Assembly (NCBI GenBank): GCA_916048095.2
Contig: OU696584.1
Span: 4,863,849-4,927,848 of the forward strand
Direction: 5' to 3'
From: Sacculina carcini
Taxonomy: Eukaryota; Arthropoda; Thecostraca; Sacculinidae
DNA: 64,000 nucleotides
Shown here: piece by piece, positions 61,159 through 64,000 of the stretch
Layout: each line of letters starts with the position of its first letter
Position numbering within the stretch: the stretch's first letter is position 1
Position numbers and translations under genes: made by a program
Notes under the pieces: model-generated
Told to the model about the DNA's origin: nothing
The model's database searches: none
Seen by the model: the letters and a program-made list of their open reading frames with translations, nothing else

Positions 61159-61214
<56 letters not shown>

Positions 61215-61227
61215 GATTCTCTCTCTC

Positions 61228-61336
<109 letters not shown>

Positions 61337-61339
61337 TGC

Positions 61340-61688
61340 ATGCATGGTGTGAATAACACCTGTTTTGAAACGAAGAAGGATTAGTGGCTGTCAGCGATGT
61401 TTTTCCACCTGTCTGTCCGCTTATACCTGTATATATGTGCGTGTGGTCCTTTTGCCCATGCATCATGTTCACCTGCCGGAATGCCGAAGAATGCGAGCTG
61501 ACCTGTCGGTGACAGTGATATATCCGCACTTCCGCTGAATGTATGTGTGTGTGTTTGTACCCTTGTAAATATTTGTACATGTATGTGTCTGTACAATGCC
61601 GCATTGTAAATATTGTACTGTCTGCGCATCTGAGACATTGTGCAGAGATTGCGCAATATAAATGTTTCAATAAATGAAATGAAATGAA
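61340..61688 (+). repeat. LINE 3' end with (ATGAA)n tail
   Basis: Unique-looking 3' UTR with TG-rich parts (61,540-61,560) ends GATTGCGCAATATAAATGTT and TCAATAAATGAAATGAAATG. The GCGCAATATAAATG motif parallels the LINE-D end (GCGCGATATAAATG). It is inserted in the TG tract of Helitron-like copy C. Confidence 0.65.
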
Positions 61689-62246
61689 AATGTGTGTGTG
61701 TGTCTGTGTTTCTGTCCCACCCTCCTTGGTCAATTTTTCTGCAAGCTGCTACTCGGTAACCATCTGGTGTACCCGCTAAAAATGTATACCATTACGTTGA
61801 AAATTTTCATGTCTACACGATAAGATAAATTTAAAACTTCGATAATAAGACAAAAAAAAGTTATAGCGGTGAAATACAAAATGAACCCTGAAAAATGCGA
61901 AAAGTTTGGTCAATATTCTGCCATCGAGTTCTCTTAAACCAGAAATGGTGCAGCAATACAAATTATACCAATGTGTATAAAATTTCCCGTTCTACAAGAT
62001 AGGTTATAATTTATATCCAAACATTAAATATAAAAGATGTAAAAATGACAAAATTTCAATCTACATTCAAAATTATATTTAACCTCCGGGCGTCCGATTT
62101 TCTTTACTTTTTCTCTATTTCTCAATAACTAATTATCACACATCTAATTGAATAATACCATCATGCTAGGAATGTTGTCATCTACAAACCTGTATAATTT
62201 TTAATTTTCCAAAGTGTATTTAAAAAAATTTACGGCGGTGTGAAGT

Positions 62247-62653
62247 TGAAGTGTCGTCTTAGACCAACTGCAACCGGCACAATCACAATATATTCAATCA
62301 GCGCCACAACCAGAAAAAAGGGACGTATAATCGGTCGCACACATATTTATACGTCTACACAAACGCATACATACCAATAGGCCATAGTTACAAGGAAGCG
62401 ACTTGAAGACTCATTGACAGACACGCATACAAGCCTACCCTACACACACGCACACATTCACATACACAAACAGTTAACGCTGACCTGAACTTAGCCAAAG
62501 GCACCATAGAGTCAACACAAGCATCCGACCTTGACACACCCAACACGAACTAGCACACAGGCAAGCACACACTTGAGTTAGCCATATAACACCGGCATAG
62601 ACAATATACAATATGCACATATGACAATTCACACACGAGTGTGGTTATCACCA
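62247..62653 (-). repeat. Probable 3' LTR of gypsy-7
   Basis: It starts TGGTGATAACCAC on the - strand near the polypurine tract and ends ACTTCA where Helitron-like sequence begins. Length is about 407 bp, close to the gypsy-3 LTRs. Ends are inferred without a partner copy. Confidence 0.45.
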
Positions 62654-62837
62654 TAGTACTCCCCCGCCAGTGAACGGAGTTTACCAATGTATGCGCGTGA
62701 TTCAATCAATACATAACCATTAGACACCAGTGCATCAATACGCACTAGTAGGCATGACACGAGTATATACAAGTAACAAGTGACAATATCTAGTGATACA
62801 CTACACACAGACTAGCACAGTAAAAACATTACCCAAT

Positions 62838-63197
62838 TCAAAAATAGACATAGTCTGGGTGTGGTTTGAAGCGCACGGTTCGACAAGAGCGTGTTATCAC
62901 GGGAGAATTTATCTGTACAGCACTGTTGTCAGCACAGTCAGAACACTGCCGTGGCTGTCTCAGCTTTTTCGAAGAGCTTTTGTCCTTTGACGGCGAATGC
63001 TGTGGCAGTAAAGCGGGTTTGAGTCGAGACACAGACACTGTTTCAGTCGCACCTGACGGCAATTCAATGACAAACACTCGTGAATTGCGTTGTAGCACCC
63101 GGAATGGTCCGCTATAAGGCGCTTCCAGTGCATGCCGCACACGATGGACACGTACCCACACGTGTGAACACTTTTCTAGGTCGACAGGTATATGCAC
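62838..63197 (-). pseudogene. Integrase C-terminal tail of gypsy-7
   Basis: HIPVDLEKCSHVWVRVHRVR and ALEAPYSGPFRVLQRNSRVF, then IELPSGATETVSVSRLKPAL, match the end of the gypsy-3 pol (THVWVRVDRVRRSLEAPYTG). The final TVRFKPHPDYVYF parallels RVRFRKHPDYHYF of gypsy-3. It is open to its natural stop; the upstream part of the ORF is frame-broken at about 63,220. Confidence 0.8.
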
Positions 63198-63224
63198 GTT
63201 GATATTGCTGTGCGCTGATCCTTC

Positions 63225-64000
63225 TCAGAGTACTCGGAAATCAACTTCGGCCATGTGTCTCGCGAGCTTGCGAACAAACTGAGTTTGTTCAGCACCGGAA
63301 CTGTCGCGATTGATGCAAATGCTGGGACACATAATTTCACTGTCCGTTACCGCGCTAAATGGCGATACTCCAGATTATGATGGCAGCATTCGAATCCCGA
63401 GTAGAACGACGGAAAAGCCTCGATCCAGTTTTGCTTTCTCACCATGATTGCGGCTTTTATGACGCGATGTCGACGTTCAATGAACCCATTACAGCTCGGG
63501 TGATATGCTGTCGTGCGCAGTCTGTGAAATCCGATTGTGTTGGCGAGATTTTTGAACAGCTCTGATTCAAACTGTTTTCCTCGGTCAGTTACTACATAGA
63601 CCGGCGCACCAAAGCGTGACATCCATGTAGTGACAAATGCTCCGGCGACTGACTCGGCCGTAATATCGCTCAAGGGCGCTGCTTCTAGCCATCTCGTGGC
63701 TCGGTCTACAATGTTAATATGTACCGCAGTGGATTTGCGAATGGATATCCGGGCATACACTGAGGCAGGTAGTGGACCAACGATATCAATATGAACCGTT
63801 TCAAAACGACCGGCAGGAGCTGAGAATGGTGCAATTGGATGCTTCGTGTGGCGGTTGATTTTCACACGCTGGCAATCAACACACTCTTCAATCTGGCAAT
63901 CAACACACACTCAACCCACTCCTTCACGTCACGCTGTAATGACGGTCAAAAATAACTTTCTTGCACTAACTTCACTGTTTTCTGGACACCTGGGTGAGAT
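63225..64000 (-). pseudogene. Integrase core of gypsy-7
   Basis: From right to left: the zinc finger start HPGVQKTVKLVQESYF (about 63,990-63,940) and CVDCQRVKINRHTKHPIAPF, the first Asp in FETVHIDIVGPLP, RATRWLEAAPLSDITAESVA, the second Asp in YVVTDRGKQFESELFKNLAN, and the Glu in HPSCNGFIERRHR. A short near-duplication CTGGCAATCAACACAC (63,869 and 63,893) disturbs the finger, and a frame change follows FECCHHNLEY (about 63,360). The gene continues beyond the window. Confidence 0.8.

Larger units (their letters stand above)
60027..61160 (+). mobile_element. Penelope-like element with inverted tail (PLE-2)
   Basis: The + strand part (60,434-61,160) holds the GIY-YIG gene and 3' tail. The left part (60,027 to about 60,380) is the reverse complement of about 60,760-61,125. 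The two orientations meet at a perfect 36-bp palindrome (60,416-60,451). Both outer edges touch (TA)n tracts. Inverted tails are known for Penelope-like insertions. Confidence 0.8.
62247..64000 (-). mobile_element. 3' portion of a gypsy-3-like element (gypsy-7), runs off the window
   Basis: It contains a probable LTR (62,247-62,653), a polypurine-like GGCGGGGGAGTAC on the - strand next to it, and the integrase end of pol further right. The family is the same as gypsy-3 by motif and by LTR/PPT layout. The left edge interrupts Helitron-like copy C. Confidence 0.75.

Overview
The window looks like repeat-dense DNA from a metazoan nuclear genome. It is almost entirely transposable elements and simple repeats. 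The reasons are Ty3/gypsy LTR elements, CR1/L2-type LINEs whose ORF1 carries a PHD finger and zinc knuckles, Penelope-like elements with a GIY-YIG domain, Helitron-like repeats, long (TA)n and (CA/TG)n tracts, and GT-AG splice signals. I cannot name the species; an aquatic invertebrate is my guess from the element mix, not something the sequence proves.

Layout. 1-4.8 kb: an old, broken Ty3/gypsy element (+). 4.9-8.7 kb: a 30-bp minisatellite, a 14-bp tandem repeat, Helitron-like copy A and a (TA)n block. 8.8-12.2 kb: a 5'-truncated LINE (-) with a long open ORF2. 12.4-14.3 kb: a second LINE (+) with coiled-coil/RRM ORF1, cut off by the 5' end of a gypsy element. 16.0-25.3 kb: a PHD-type LINE (-) split by a young complete gypsy element (17,202-21,934, 5-bp target duplication). 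25.8-39.1 kb: one Helitron-like repeat (-) split by two complete gypsy elements (27,509-32,626 and 33,766-38,299), each with target duplications. 39.3-41.7 kb: a second Helitron-like piece, which preserves the empty target site of one gypsy insertion, and a Penelope-like element. 41.8-46.4 kb: LINE pieces and minisatellite. 46.5-49.6 kb: a nearly full LINE ORF2 (-) with a 2A-like motif. 50.6-52.5 kb: gypsy and LINE fragments. 52.6-53.05 kb: the one candidate non-TE gene, two small exons with good splice signals. 53.4-59.5 kb: LINE fragments (-) hosting a complete gypsy element (53,751-58,107). 59.7-62.2 kb: a Penelope-like element with an inverted tail, next to a third Helitron-like copy. 62.2-64 kb: the 3' end of another gypsy element running off the window.

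How the parts relate. Four complete LTR elements have paired LTRs and matching 4-5 bp target duplications, so insertion order can be read directly. By eye the LTR pairs differ by about 1/176 (17.2 kb element), 3/384 plus a microsatellite indel (27.5 kb), 3/267 (53.8 kb) and 6/201 (33.8 kb). All four are therefore fairly recent, but three carry one or two inactivating changes; only the 27.5-32.6 kb element has uninterrupted gag and pol. The LINEs share a 3'-terminal motif of the type GCGC-TATA-(G/C)AAATA followed by simple-repeat tails, which links several minisatellites and TG tracts to LINE 3' ends.

Most promising for follow-up: the array of Helitron-type 3' hairpins (25.8-27.5 kb), hammerhead-like motifs with a U3/A8 core in the Penelope-like copies, the inverted-tail Penelope-like copy with a perfect 36-bp palindrome, the 2A-like motif in a LINE whose RT active site is YADN, and the candidate two-exon gene with an 87-bp exact duplication of its splice donor region. 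Coordinates of degraded elements are approximate. No alignment or database search was run.
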